Shown: in pieces, positions 17,230 through 25,429 of the stretch
How positions within the stretch are numbered: position 1 is the stretch's first letter
Layout of the letters: each line of letters begins with the position of its first letter
Source: Cellulophaga lytica DSM 7489
GTDB lineage: Bacteria > Bacteroidota > Bacteroidia > Flavobacteriales > Flavobacteriaceae
Reading direction: 5' to 3'
DNA: 64,000 nt
Assembly (NCBI RefSeq): GCF_000190595.1
Contig: NC_015167.1
Location: forward strand, 3,208,501 to 3,272,500
Made by a program: the position numbers and the translations under genes
The notes under the pieces: generated by a model
Database searches by the model: none
What the model was told of the DNA's origin: nothing
What the model saw: the letters and a program-made list of their open reading frames with translations, nothing else

Positions 17230-17679
17230 ATGGCGAGATCGCAACAGACATTCGGTAAAAAAGAAAAAGAAAAAAAACGTTTAAAAAAACGTGAAGAAAA
17301 AGCAAAGCGTAAAATAGAAAGAAAAGCAAACTCTAAAGGTGGAGAGTTTGAAGATATGATTGCGTACGTTGATGAAAATGGACACCTTACCGATACGCCT
17401 CCAGATCCAACTAAAAAAGTTAAAGTTGACGCAGAAAGTATTGTTATAGGTATTCCTAAGAAAGAAGAAATGGAAGAAGAAGATCCAGTAAGAAACGGTA
17501 AAGTTTCTTTCTTTGACACTTCTAAAGGTTTCGGCTTTATTATTGACGCAGAAAATAACGAAAAGTATTTTGTACACGTTAGTGGTTTAATAGATGAAAT
17601 ATCTGAAAATGATAAAGTAAGCTACGAACTAGAAAGAGGTATGAAAGGTATGAATGCCGTTCGTGTAAAAAGAATATAG
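17230..17679 (+). CDS. Cold-shock-domain RNA-binding protein with basic N-terminal extension
   Basis: The C-terminal part (about 87-149) is a cold shock domain with RNP1 KGFGFI and RNP2 YFVHVS. The N-terminus (about 9-40) is a highly charged Lys/Arg/Glu helix, probably for extra RNA or ribosome contact. An acidic linker with a proline-rich patch joins the two. The 149-residue two-part form differs from the 63-residue CspA elsewhere in the window. It lies just before a DEAD-box-type helicase, a combination fitting cold-stress RNA handling, although a terminator separates the two. Confidence 0.88.
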   Translation: MARSQQTFGKKEKEKKRLKKREEKAKRKIERKANSKGGEFEDMIAYVDENGHLTDTPPDPTKKVKVDAESIVIGIPKKEEMEEEDPVRNGKVSFFDTSKGFGFIIDAENNEKYFVHVSGLIDEISENDKVSYELERGMKGMNAVRVKRI

Positions 17680-17702
17680 TACAATACCAACATATTGTAT
17701 AT

Positions 17703-17735
17703 AAAACGGTCATATTTAGTATGACCGTTTTTTTT
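17703..17735 (+). terminator. Terminator of the cold-shock-domain gene
   Basis: A perfect 11-bp stem (17703-17713 with 17721-17731) with a 7-base loop runs into T residues. Confidence 0.88.
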
Positions 17736-17780
17736 AAATCTAATTTTGTAGTCATAACTATACGACTAGAAAATAACTTG

Positions 17781-17788
17781 TAACTTTG
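17781..17788 (+). promoter_or_regulatory. -7 box of the DEVD-box helicase gene
   Basis: TAACTTTG fits TAnnTTTG and lies 16 bases upstream of the start codon, so the leader would be very short. Confidence 0.5.
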
Positions 17789-17803
17789 TCCAAAATATTA
17801 TAA

Positions 17804-19156
17804 ATGGAATCTTTCTCTGACTTTAATCTTAAAAAACAATTGCATTATGCAATTGACGACTTAGGGTTTACAACTCCAACACCTATACAAAAAGAAGCTT
17901 TTCCGGTAGTTATGTCTGGTAAAGATATGATAGGTATTGCACAAACAGGTACAGGGAAAACCTTTGCTTATATGCTGCCAATTTTACAAGATTTGGCTTT
18001 TTCTAAGCAAAAAAATCCAAGAGTATTAATTTTAGTGCCAACAAGAGAATTGGTTTTGCAAGTTGTAGAACAAATAAACAGTTTTGCAAAGTATATTAAT
18101 GTACGCGTAATGGGCGTTTATGGTGGTACAAATATGAACACGCAAGCACAAGCAGTATCTCAAGGATCAGATATTATTGTAGCAACACCTGGCCGTTTAT
18201 ATGATCTTGTTTTAGCAAGAGCTTTGCAATTAAAATCTATAAAAAAATTAGTTATAGATGAAGTAGATGTAATGCTAGATTTAGGTTTTCGTTTTCAGAT
18301 AACTAATATTTTTGAGTTGCTACCAACTCGCAGGCAAAACATTATGTTTTCTGCTACAATGACAGATGATGTAGAAACACTAATAAACGACTTTTTTATA
18401 AATCCCGAAAAAGTATCTATTGCCGTAAGTGGTACTCCGTTAGATAATATATCGCAAACTTGTTATGCTGTACCTAACTTTTATACCAAAGCAAATTTAT
18501 TGGTACACTTGTTAAAAGACAAAGAAACCTATAAAAAAGTATTAGTTTTTGTTGCCAATAAGCGTTTTGCAGATCGTTTATTTAATTCTTTAGAAGAAAT
18601 TTTTTCTGATGAATTATGTGTAATTCACTCTAATAAAACTCAAAATTACAGAATACGTTCTATAAACCAGTTTGATGAAGGTATTAATAGAATATTGGTA
18701 ACCACAGACGTTATGGCACGTGGTTTAGATTTAGATAAAATATCTCACGTAATTAATTTTGATACGCCTACTTTTCCTGAAAACTACATGCACCGTATTG
18801 GTAGAACAGGTAGAGCAGAAGAACAAGGAAATTCTATTTTGTTTTACACAGAAAAAGAAGAAGAATACAAGGATGCTATAGAAGAGTTGATGGATTATAA
18901 AATACCAACTATTACTATACCAGAAAGTGTAGAAATTTCTAAAGAATTAATACCAGAAGAGCGACCAAAAATTTTAGAGCACCACAATCCTATTAATCTT
19001 AATGCAGAAGAAAGAGGTGCTAGCTTTCATGAAAAGAAAGAGAAAAATAAAAAAGTAAATAAAGGTGGTTCTTATAAGTTTGAAATTGCCAGAAAATATA
19101 AGAAACCAAAAACAAGAGGAGATAAAAACTATAATAAACGTAATAAGAAGAAGTAA
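17804..19156 (+). CDS. DEAD-box-family RNA helicase with DEVD motif II
   Basis: This ATP-dependent RNA helicase has motif I AQTGTGKT (46-53), the PTREL and TPGR motifs, SAT, and HRIGRTGR. Motif II is DEVD (152-155) in place of DEAD, which keeps the Mg-binding Asp-Glu but changes the third residue. The last 40 residues are rich in lysine and arginine, typical of a non-specific RNA-binding tail. A role in ribosome assembly or mRNA decay is likely but not visible. Confidence 0.9.
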   Translation: MESFSDFNLKKQLHYAIDDLGFTTPTPIQKEAFPVVMSGKDMIGIAQTGTGKTFAYMLPILQDLAFSKQKNPRVLILVPTRELVLQVVEQINSFAKYINVRVMGVYGGTNMNTQAQAVSQGSDIIVATPGRLYDLVLARALQLKSIKKLVIDEVDVMLDLGFRFQITNIFELLPTRRQNIMFSATMTDDVETLINDFFINPEKVSIAVSGTPLDNISQTCYAVPNFYTKANLLVHLLKDKETYKKVLVFVANKRFADRLFNSLEEIFSDELCVIHSNKTQNYRIRSINQFDEGINRILVTTDVMARGLDLDKISHVINFDTPTFPENYMHRIGRTGRAEEQGNSILFYTEKEEEYKDAIEELMDYKIPTITIPESVEISKELIPEERPKILEHHNPINLNAEERGASFHEKKEKNKKVNKGGSYKFEIARKYKKPKTRGDKNYNKRNKKK

Positions 19157-19174
19157 CTCTTTTTAAATGTTTAA

Positions 19175-19786
19175 ATGTTATTTAGATTGAATAGGCAGAT
19201 ACCACAATCATTAAAAAATGAATTATTAGAAACCTCATCATTATTCAAATATACAGTTGAAGAAATGGAGAGGATTAGCAGGAATTTGCTTACTGATAAT
19301 AATATTAATGATCAATTTTACAGAAGATTAATTATTAGAAATATATTCTCTATAATTGAGACTTATATTCATATCACAAAGAAAATAATAAAAATATTTC
19401 TAGCTGTAGAAGAATCTAGTAATAATTCAATTAGTTGGCCAGAATTGATTATTTTGAATGAAAAAAGAGCTTTTCTTGACAACAAGGGAAATGTGAAATT
19501 GAGAGATGAATTTCAAAGTTTTGAATCAAGTTTAAGGTTTACGTTAAATTTATACTCTCAATTATTTAAATTAAATAAGCCTAATTATGGAGATAAACGG
19601 TTCCAAAAACTGATTGAGCTTTCAAAGAGGCGTAATCATATTACTCATCCGAAAAAAAGATTTGAATTAGATATTTCGAAAGAAGAAATTATTGATTTGA
19701 TGAGCGGTTTTTATTGGTTTATGGATTTAAATAACCAAATTCAAAATTCTTTTAATTCTTGGTTGAGAAAAACATTAAGAAATTAG
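19175..19786 (+). CDS. Hypothetical protein with HEPN-type R-x4-H motif
   Basis: I do not recognise a named family. The 203-residue protein is almost entirely helical, and near its C-terminus has RNHITH (R153 to H158). This matches the R-polar-x3-H signature of HEPN ribonucleases and sits in a basic loop between two helices, where the motif lies in that superfamily. It starts 18 bases after the helicase stop and ends just before the convergent acpH gene. No antitoxin-like nucleotidyltransferase is adjacent. It could be an RNase, a structural HEPN protein, or a chance match; the fold needs a model. Confidence 0.6.
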   Translation: MLFRLNRQIPQSLKNELLETSSLFKYTVEEMERISRNLLTDNNINDQFYRRLIIRNIFSIIETYIHITKKIIKIFLAVEESSNNSISWPELIILNEKRAFLDNKGNVKLRDEFQSFESSLRFTLNLYSQLFKLNKPNYGDKRFQKLIELSKRRNHITHPKKRFELDISKEEIIDLMSGFYWFMDLNNQIQNSFNSWLRKTLRN

Positions 19787-19804
19787 ATGTTTTTTAAAAA
19801 AAGT

Positions 19805-20401
19805 TTACTTTTCTTCAAGTAAAGACGTATATTTTTGTTTAGCAAAGGTTGTTAACTCTTCAAAAAAAGAAGTAAACTCATCTTCAAACTCATTGTAATG
19901 TTCTTTTAAATCTACAATGGCAAAATTCATTTTAGATCTGTTTTTTGTACGTCTATTCATTCCGTCTAAAACCTTAGAAATACCTGTTAAGCTTGCATAA
20001 CTTAGTATCCAATTATCAGCAATCATATAAGGCATCATACGCTTTGTGTTTTCTGGTAGTATAAGATAATTGTCTTCTAAAAGATCATAAAATTTTTCTA
20101 CAAATTCATCCAAAGGAGTATCAGAGTAATTCTTCCAATTTTTAGCTAAAAAGTGGTCATAAAAAATGTCTACAATTACACCGCTATAATGTCCGTAATT
20201 TTCGTGTAATTTTTTAGTGCTTTTACGTACCGTTTTGTGCGCGTCTGTAAAAGTATCTATATGCCTGTGTAAGGTAATTCCCTTTTGTATTTTTTTAGGT
20301 AAGTGTTTGTACTTGTTTCCCCTAATGCTATCTGCTATAAAGTTCCCTATAGTAATTTCATCATCTTCAAAAGAAAGGTAAATGTGTGCAAGAAAATTCA
20401 T
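19805..20401 (-). CDS. acpH: Acyl carrier protein phosphodiesterase
   Basis: The 198-residue protein has the AcpH (DUF479) signature: MNFLAHIYLS at the start, GNFIADSIRG, LHRHIDTFTD and DIFYDHFLA. The conserved His and Asp residues form the HD-like metal site that hydrolyses 4'-phosphopantetheine from ACP. The length is normal. It is transcribed divergently from glmM. Confidence 0.9.
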   Translation of the reverse strand: MNFLAHIYLSFEDDEITIGNFIADSIRGNKYKHLPKKIQKGITLHRHIDTFTDAHKTVRKSTKKLHENYGHYSGVIVDIFYDHFLAKNWKNYSDTPLDEFVEKFYDLLEDNYLILPENTKRMMPYMIADNWILSYASLTGISKVLDGMNRRTKNRSKMNFAIVDLKEHYNEFEDEFTSFFEELTTFAKQKYTSLLEEK

Positions 20402-20468
20402 AAGTCGATATTAGCATTCTTAAAATCGAATTTACAAATTCAAAACATAAGAATTGCTTTTGTACATG

Positions 20469-20476
20469 TATATTTG
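20469..20476 (+). promoter_or_regulatory. -7 box of glmM
   Basis: TATATTTG lies 21 bases upstream of the glmM start codon and matches TAnnTTTG. Confidence 0.5.
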
Positions 20477-20496
20477 TAAAAACTTTTATAATATAT

Positions 20497-21885
20497 ATGA
20501 CACTAATCAAATCTATTTCGGGAATACGAGGAACAATAGGAGGTAAGCCTTCAGAAAATTTAACACCATTAGATGCAGTAAAATTTGCTGCTGCTTATGG
20601 TATTTGGTTAAAGGAGTATGCTAAAAAAGATAAATTAAAAGTAGTTATTGGCCGTGATGCTAGGTTGTCTGGAGAAATGATTCAGAATTTAGTTGTATCT
20701 ACCTTGGTAGGTTTAGGTATAGATGTAGTAGATTTGGATTTGTCTACTACACCAACTGTAGAAATTGCAGTGCCTTTAGAGAAGGCAGATGGTGGTATTA
20801 TATTAACGGCTAGCCACAACCCAAAACAATGGAATGCTTTAAAGCTTTTAAATGAAAAAGGAGAATTTTTAAATGCAGAACAAGGGGCTAAAATTTTAGC
20901 AATAGCAGAAAAAGAAGATTTTACTTTTGCAGATGTAGATGATTTAGGATCTATCTTAAAAAATGACTCTTACATAGACATACATATTGATGAAGTTTTA
21001 AACTTATCATTGGTAGATAAAGAGATAATTAAAGCAGCTAAATTTAAAGTAGTTGTAGATGGTGTAAACTCTACCGGTGGTATTGCAATACCAAAATTGT
21101 TAGAAGAATTAGGAGTAGAAGTTGTAAAATTATATTGTGATCCTACAGGTCATTTTCCTCATAACCCAGAACCATTAAAAGAGCATTTAGCAGATATATG
21201 TGAATTGGTAGTTAAAGAAAAGGCCGATTTTGGTATTGTAGTAGACCCAGATGTAGACCGTTTAGCTTTTATTAGTAATGATGGTGAAATGTTTGGAGAA
21301 GAGTATACTTTAGTTGCTTGTGCAGATTACGTATTGGGTAAAACTAAAGGTAATACTGTATCTAACTTATCTTCTTCTAGAGCACTTAGAGATATTACAG
21401 AAAAACACGGTGGCACGTATGAAGCTGCTGCAGTTGGAGAAGTAAATGTAGTTACTAAAATGAAGGCTAATAACGCAGTTATTGGAGGTGAAGGTAATGG
21501 AGGTATAATTTACCCAGAAAGTCATTATGGTAGAGATTCTTTAGTTGGTACAGCTTTATTTTTAATGCTTATGGCAGAAAAGGGAGGTACTGTTGCAGAA
21601 TTAAGAGCTAGTTACCCAAGCTATTTTATGAGCAAAAAGAAAATACAATTAACACCAGGTTTAGATGTTGATGGTATTTTGGTTGCTATGGCAGATAAAT
21701 ATAAGAATGAAGATATATCTACAATAGATGGTGTAAAGATAGATTTTGCAGAAAATTGGGTACACTTGCGTAAGTCTAACACAGAGCCAATTATTAGAAT
21801 ATATACAGAAGACAAAAGTCAGGCTGAAGCAGATAAGCTTGCAGACCGTATAATTGCAGAAATTAAAGAAGTAGCAGGTTTGTAA
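20497..21885 (+). CDS. glmM: Phosphoglucosamine mutase-type phosphohexomutase
   Basis: The catalytic phosphoserine lies in TASHN (S106). The metal loop is DPDVDR (D250, D252, D254). The sugar-binding loop GEGNGG lies near 333, and the phosphate-binding motif RKSNTEP lies near 425. At 462 residues it is the Bacteroidota form annotated GlmM, which interconverts glucosamine-6- and -1-phosphate for UDP-GlcNAc synthesis. Phosphomannomutase activity cannot be excluded from sequence alone. Confidence 0.85.
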   Translation: MTLIKSISGIRGTIGGKPSENLTPLDAVKFAAAYGIWLKEYAKKDKLKVVIGRDARLSGEMIQNLVVSTLVGLGIDVVDLDLSTTPTVEIAVPLEKADGGIILTASHNPKQWNALKLLNEKGEFLNAEQGAKILAIAEKEDFTFADVDDLGSILKNDSYIDIHIDEVLNLSLVDKEIIKAAKFKVVVDGVNSTGGIAIPKLLEELGVEVVKLYCDPTGHFPHNPEPLKEHLADICELVVKEKADFGIVVDPDVDRLAFISNDGEMFGEEYTLVACADYVLGKTKGNTVSNLSSSRALRDITEKHGGTYEAAAVGEVNVVTKMKANNAVIGGEGNGGIIYPESHYGRDSLVGTALFLMLMAEKGGTVAELRASYPSYFMSKKKIQLTPGLDVDGILVAMADKYKNEDISTIDGVKIDFAENWVHLRKSNTEPIIRIYTEDKSQAEADKLADRIIAEIKEVAGL

Positions 21886-21906
21886 TATACAGGCTGTGTT
21901 AAAACA

Positions 21907-21942
21907 AAAAACTCATTGCTTTTAAAGGCAATGAGTTTTTTT
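21907..21942. terminator. Terminator between glmM and the convergent acyltransferase gene
   Basis: A perfect 13-bp stem (21907-21919 with 21928-21940) has an 8-base loop and a T run. The first bases of the acyltransferase stop codon overlap the T run. Confidence 0.88.
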
Positions 21943-22828
21943 ATTTGTCAAATTTAGGTTTTTTACCCGCATGTTTCCAACGTTTGTGCGTCCATAAATA
22001 ATACTCAGGTTTTTCTTTAATTTGCTCTTCAGTAAGTCTTAAAAACTCTTCAGTAATGTAATCTTTTTCGGTTTCTTTGCCAGCTAAAGTTATAGGTATA
22101 AATTCAACTTTATAATATCCTCTTTTTACTTTAGATACTTTTGCATACACTACTGCTAAATCTAGTTTTCTAGCTAAAGTTTCTGCTCCGTTGTGTATAG
22201 GCACGTTTAACCCCATAAAATTGCTCCAGTGTTGGGCTCTAGAGTACTGGGGAGATTGGTCGCTTACCATACCGTATATAGCTTTTACTCCACGTTTTTC
22301 GTTTCTAATAACAGTTTTTACGGTATCTTTTTGTGTAATAGGAGTAGTGTTCCAGCGTGCTCTTAAGTTTCTTATCCATTTATCAAAATACTTATTAGCA
22401 ATTTTTTGATATACAGCATAGCCTTCAGTATCTATAAGGTTATTAATACTTACCATCCATTCCCAATTGGCATAATGGGCACAAACTAATAAAATACTTT
22501 TATTTTTTTCAATGGCTTTAAGTTTGTCTATATCAACAACATTAAACCTTTTTTTAACTTCAGCTTTAGACAAGCTCATTGTTTTTACCATTTCCATAAA
22601 CATATCACACATATGTTTATAAAATTTTATTCTAATGGTTTTTAGTTCCTCATCTGACTTATTAGGAAATGTAAGCTTTAAATTGTCTAAAACTACTTTT
22701 TTACGGTAACCAAATACACGAAATACAAAAAAGTACATAATATTAGAAACCCCATAAAATAAAGTATGTGGTAATATAGAAACAACCCAAAGTATAGGAT
22801 AAACTAAAATAAAAACTAGTAACTGCAT
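21941..22828 (-). CDS. Lipid A biosynthesis acyltransferase, LpxL/HtrB family
   Basis: The N-terminal hydrophobic segment (about 1-35) anchors the protein in the inner membrane. The catalytic HX4E motif is H118-YANW-E123. Other family blocks follow (YGMVSDQSP, GAETLAR). It should add a secondary acyl chain to lipid A. At 295 residues the length is typical. Its promoter overlaps that of the divergent rhomboid gene in a palindrome. Confidence 0.88.
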   Translation of the reverse strand: MQLLVFILVYPILWVVSILPHTLFYGVSNIMYFFVFRVFGYRKKVVLDNLKLTFPNKSDEELKTIRIKFYKHMCDMFMEMVKTMSLSKAEVKKRFNVVDIDKLKAIEKNKSILLVCAHYANWEWMVSINNLIDTEGYAVYQKIANKYFDKWIRNLRARWNTTPITQKDTVKTVIRNEKRGVKAIYGMVSDQSPQYSRAQHWSNFMGLNVPIHNGAETLARKLDLAVVYAKVSKVKRGYYKVEFIPITLAGKETEKDYITEEFLRLTEEQIKEKPEYYLWTHKRWKHAGKKPKFDK

Positions 22829-22844
22829 TAAGAATAAAATTATG

Positions 22845-22862
22845 CAAATATAACTATATTTG
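22845..22862. promoter_or_regulatory. Palindromic back-to-back -7 boxes for acyltransferase and rhomboid genes
   Basis: CAAATATAACTATATTTG is a perfect palindrome around a 2-base spacer. The right half is TATATTTG for the plus strand (22855-22862), 24 bases before the rhomboid ATG. The left half is TATATTTG on the minus strand (22845-22852), 16 bases before the acyltransferase ATG. Confidence 0.6.
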
Positions 22863-22886
22863 ACGCTAAACTACAGCAGTTAAAAC

Positions 22887-23534
22887 ATGAAATTACACCC
22901 AGTTACAATAGTCATTATAGCTTTAAATATAATTTTTACCTTAAAAGGGTTAAAAGACACTTCTTTTTTTGAACGCTATAAATTTAGTATTGGTGGTATA
23001 AAAGCAGGACAAAAAGAAAGAATGTTTACTTCTGGCTTTTTGCACGTAGATATATCGCACATATTTTTTAACATGTTTACGCTTTATTTTTTTGCTAATG
23101 TAGTTATAGCATATATGGGACCTTTATACTTTGTGCTTATGTATGTAATAAGTTTATTAGCAGGCAGTTTGTTGGCTTTGTTTTTTCATAAAGATGAGCC
23201 TTATTATAGTGCAGTAGGGGCAAGTGGTGCTGTAACAGGTATTTTATATGCAGCAATTTTATTAGAGCCTAATATGCGTTTGGGTATTATGTTTATACCA
23301 ATACCAATGCCAGCATATGTTTTTGGTATAGGGTATTTATTGTACTCTATTTATGGGATGAAAAAGAGAATTGGTAATATTGGGCATACAGCGCATTTTG
23401 GTGGTGCTATAGGAGGTTATGTAACAACCTTATTTTTTATGCCTAATTTAATTTTTACAGATACATTAGTAGTCGTATTAATGGCTATACCTATAATAGT
23501 TTTATTTGTTTTAGATAAAATGGGAAAAATATAA
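22887..23534 (+). CDS. Rhomboid-family intramembrane serine protease
   Basis: The catalytic serine is S113 in GASGAVTG and the catalytic histidine H170 in HTAHFGGA. The supporting HxxxN is H58 to N62. Six hydrophobic segments fit the basic bacterial rhomboid core. It cleaves membrane proteins within the bilayer; the substrates are unknown. A strong terminator follows. Confidence 0.92.
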   Translation: MKLHPVTIVIIALNIIFTLKGLKDTSFFERYKFSIGGIKAGQKERMFTSGFLHVDISHIFFNMFTLYFFANVVIAYMGPLYFVLMYVISLLAGSLLALFFHKDEPYYSAVGASGAVTGILYAAILLEPNMRLGIMFIPIPMPAYVFGIGYLLYSIYGMKKRIGNIGHTAHFGGAIGGYVTTLFFMPNLIFTDTLVVVLMAIPIIVLFVLDKMGKI

Positions 23535-23556
23535 CCTTGTAATAGTATAAAAAATT

Positions 23557-23593
23557 AAAAAGGCCGAAACTAAAACTAGTTTCGGCCTTTTTT
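23557..23593. terminator. Strong bidirectional terminator
   Basis: A perfect 16-bp stem (23557-23572 with 23577-23592) with an AAAC loop and flanking A/T runs lies between convergent genes. Confidence 0.92.
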
Positions 23594-23607
23594 TATAGTA
23601 TTAATTA

Positions 23608-24717
23608 CTATTGTAGTAATTCTGCTATTTTCTTTTCTAAGTCGTCTCCTCTTAGGTTTTTAGCAATAATAACACCTTTTTCATCTAAAATAAAAGTAGA
23701 AGGTATAGATGTTACATTGTATAATTTAGCAATTTCTTGTACGTCTTTTTCATTGTATACGTGACTCCAAGGTAAGCCATCTTCTTCAATAGCTTTTTTC
23801 CATTCAGTTGCATTTTTATCTAAAGAAACACCAACAATATTTAATCCTTTATCATGGTATTTGTTATATACATTTACAACATTAGGATTCTCTTTTCTAC
23901 AAGGTACACACCAAGCCGCCCAAAAATCTACTATTGTTACTTTGCCTAAAGCATCTTTTAATGCTAAAGGTTCTCCGTTTAAGTTGGGAGCTGTAAATTC
24001 TGGTGCTTTTGCGCCAATAGAAGTTGCTTTGTTTTTATTTATCATTTCTAAGATAGCCGTAACTGCAGCTGTCTTTTTAACCTCTTCAGATAAATTATTA
24101 ACAAGTTCGCTAATTTCATCTTCTGTTAAAATTCTGTTTTGAAACAATCTGTTAATTACCATTCCAGATATTACAGCATTAGGGTTTTCTTTAACAAAGT
24201 TAACTTCAAACTCTTTTCCTTCTTCTTGTATTTCCTTTATTTCATCTTGTAAAGCTTTTACAGTAGCTGTATCCTGAGCCATAGCAGCTTTTTGATAATC
24301 TTTTTGTATAGATTGTACTTTTTCTCCTATTTTTTTAGATCCTTCAATAAAATCTGTAAACATATCGTTTTGTGGTGTACCAGATATAATAACGTTTCTT
24401 AAGCTATCTTTATGAGCACTCATTTCAATAGTTCCTTGTTCAGGAAAAAACATCATATTACCTCTTACTTTGTCAATAAATACATAGTAAGGATCTAATG
24501 TAGTAGGTATAGGCGTATTAAATACAAACTTGCCATCTTTTACAGTAACAGTATCTATTTCTTTAACAGAATTGTTTTCTCCTGCTGTTTTTAAAAACAC
24601 TTGTGTACCATCTGCAACATCTCCTCTTAGGTTTCCGTTAAGTACAACTGAATCTGTTTTTTCTCCACAAGACACTGCTAATACAGCAATAGTAAGCGTA
24701 ACTAGTAATTTTTTCAT
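23608..24717 (-). CDS. TlpA-like thiol-disulfide lipoprotein with DUF4369-type N-terminus
   Basis: A lipoprotein signal ends at C17 (LAVSC). A beta-rich N-terminal domain like DUF4369 (about 22-130) and a helical linker precede a thioredoxin-like AhpC/TlpA domain (about 236-369). The redox motif is WCVPC (C270, C273). It is expected to reduce or isomerise disulfides, or help cytochrome maturation, at the membrane facing the periplasm. Many such paralogues exist in this phylum, so the partner cannot be named. Confidence 0.88.
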   Translation of the reverse strand: MKKLLVTLTIAVLAVSCGEKTDSVVLNGNLRGDVADGTQVFLKTAGENNSVKEIDTVTVKDGKFVFNTPIPTTLDPYYVFIDKVRGNMMFFPEQGTIEMSAHKDSLRNVIISGTPQNDMFTDFIEGSKKIGEKVQSIQKDYQKAAMAQDTATVKALQDEIKEIQEEGKEFEVNFVKENPNAVISGMVINRLFQNRILTEDEISELVNNLSEEVKKTAAVTAILEMINKNKATSIGAKAPEFTAPNLNGEPLALKDALGKVTIVDFWAAWCVPCRKENPNVVNVYNKYHDKGLNIVGVSLDKNATEWKKAIEEDGLPWSHVYNEKDVQEIAKLYNVTSIPSTFILDEKGVIIAKNLRGDDLEKKIAELLQ

Positions 24718-24742
24718 TATAAGTTTTTATTTTTATGTGTTA

Positions 24743-24750
24743 CAAATGTA
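24743..24750 (-). promoter_or_regulatory. -7 box of the TlpA-like gene
   Basis: TACATTTG on the minus strand, 26 bases upstream of the ATG, fits TAnnTTTG. Confidence 0.5.
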
Positions 24751-24772
24751 GGTAAACTAAAAGTGATAAAAA

Positions 24773-24803
24773 AAGCCCTTAACATTTTGCATGGTAAGGG
24801 CTT
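24773..24803 (-). terminator. Terminator of the outer-membrane barrel gene
   Basis: A 9-bp stem (24795-24803 with 24773-24781) with a 13-base loop is followed on the minus strand by seven T. Confidence 0.75.
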
Positions 24804-24823
24804 GTTTATCTTTATTTTAACTA

Positions 24824-25339
24824 TTAAAACTTGTATCGTAGACCAAGTGCAATATCAAAGTCAAAATTATCACTAAAATGCTCGTAGCCTGTTAAGCCAA
24901 TTTCTGGTCTAATATCTAAAGAGACTAGTAATGGAAAGTCAAAATTATACTCTATACCTACATCACCAGCAGCAAAAATAAACAAACCACCATCTGGTTT
25001 TTGAACGTTTGAAGGATTATTTGGATCTGCAATAGGCTCAAAATCTACACTACCAAAACCTGCACCTGCACCATAGTACCAGTTAAAGCCATTGTCTATA
25101 GCAAATACCCATTGGTGTATACCAGAAACTTTAAAGGCATCAAAGTTTTTGCTATCTCTCCAACCTAAATTGGCTTCTAAACGTGTATATCTTGTTAAAC
25201 TTTTTTGGTATGACAATTCAGCTCCAAATCCTTTGCTATCTCCTAGTCTTAAACCTGCTGTATGCTCTGCAATATCTTGAGCACTTAGAGTGGCTGTTAT
25301 CAAAAAAACAAAAAACGGAACTACTTTTAAGATTTTCAT
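24824..25339 (-). CDS. Small outer-membrane beta-barrel protein
   Basis: A signal peptide (about 1-20, LSAQ) is followed by alternating amphipathic strands. The C-terminus ends LGLRYKF, a terminal aromatic signature read by the BAM machinery. At 171 residues it fits an 8-stranded OmpW/OmpX-size barrel. There is no hint of a ligand. It is monocistronic, with its own terminator. Confidence 0.8.
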   Translation of the reverse strand: MKILKVVPFFVFLITATLSAQDIAEHTAGLRLGDSKGFGAELSYQKSLTRYTRLEANLGWRDSKNFDAFKVSGIHQWVFAIDNGFNWYYGAGAGFGSVDFEPIADPNNPSNVQKPDGGLFIFAAGDVGIEYNFDFPLLVSLDIRPEIGLTGYEHFSDNFDFDIALGLRYKF

Positions 25340-25429
25340 AATACTATATAATTTTGATGTAAAAATATGATGTTTAAATTACTTTTAAGTGAATAAAAAC
25401 TTATTTTAGTTCCCAAAAATTATACCAAA

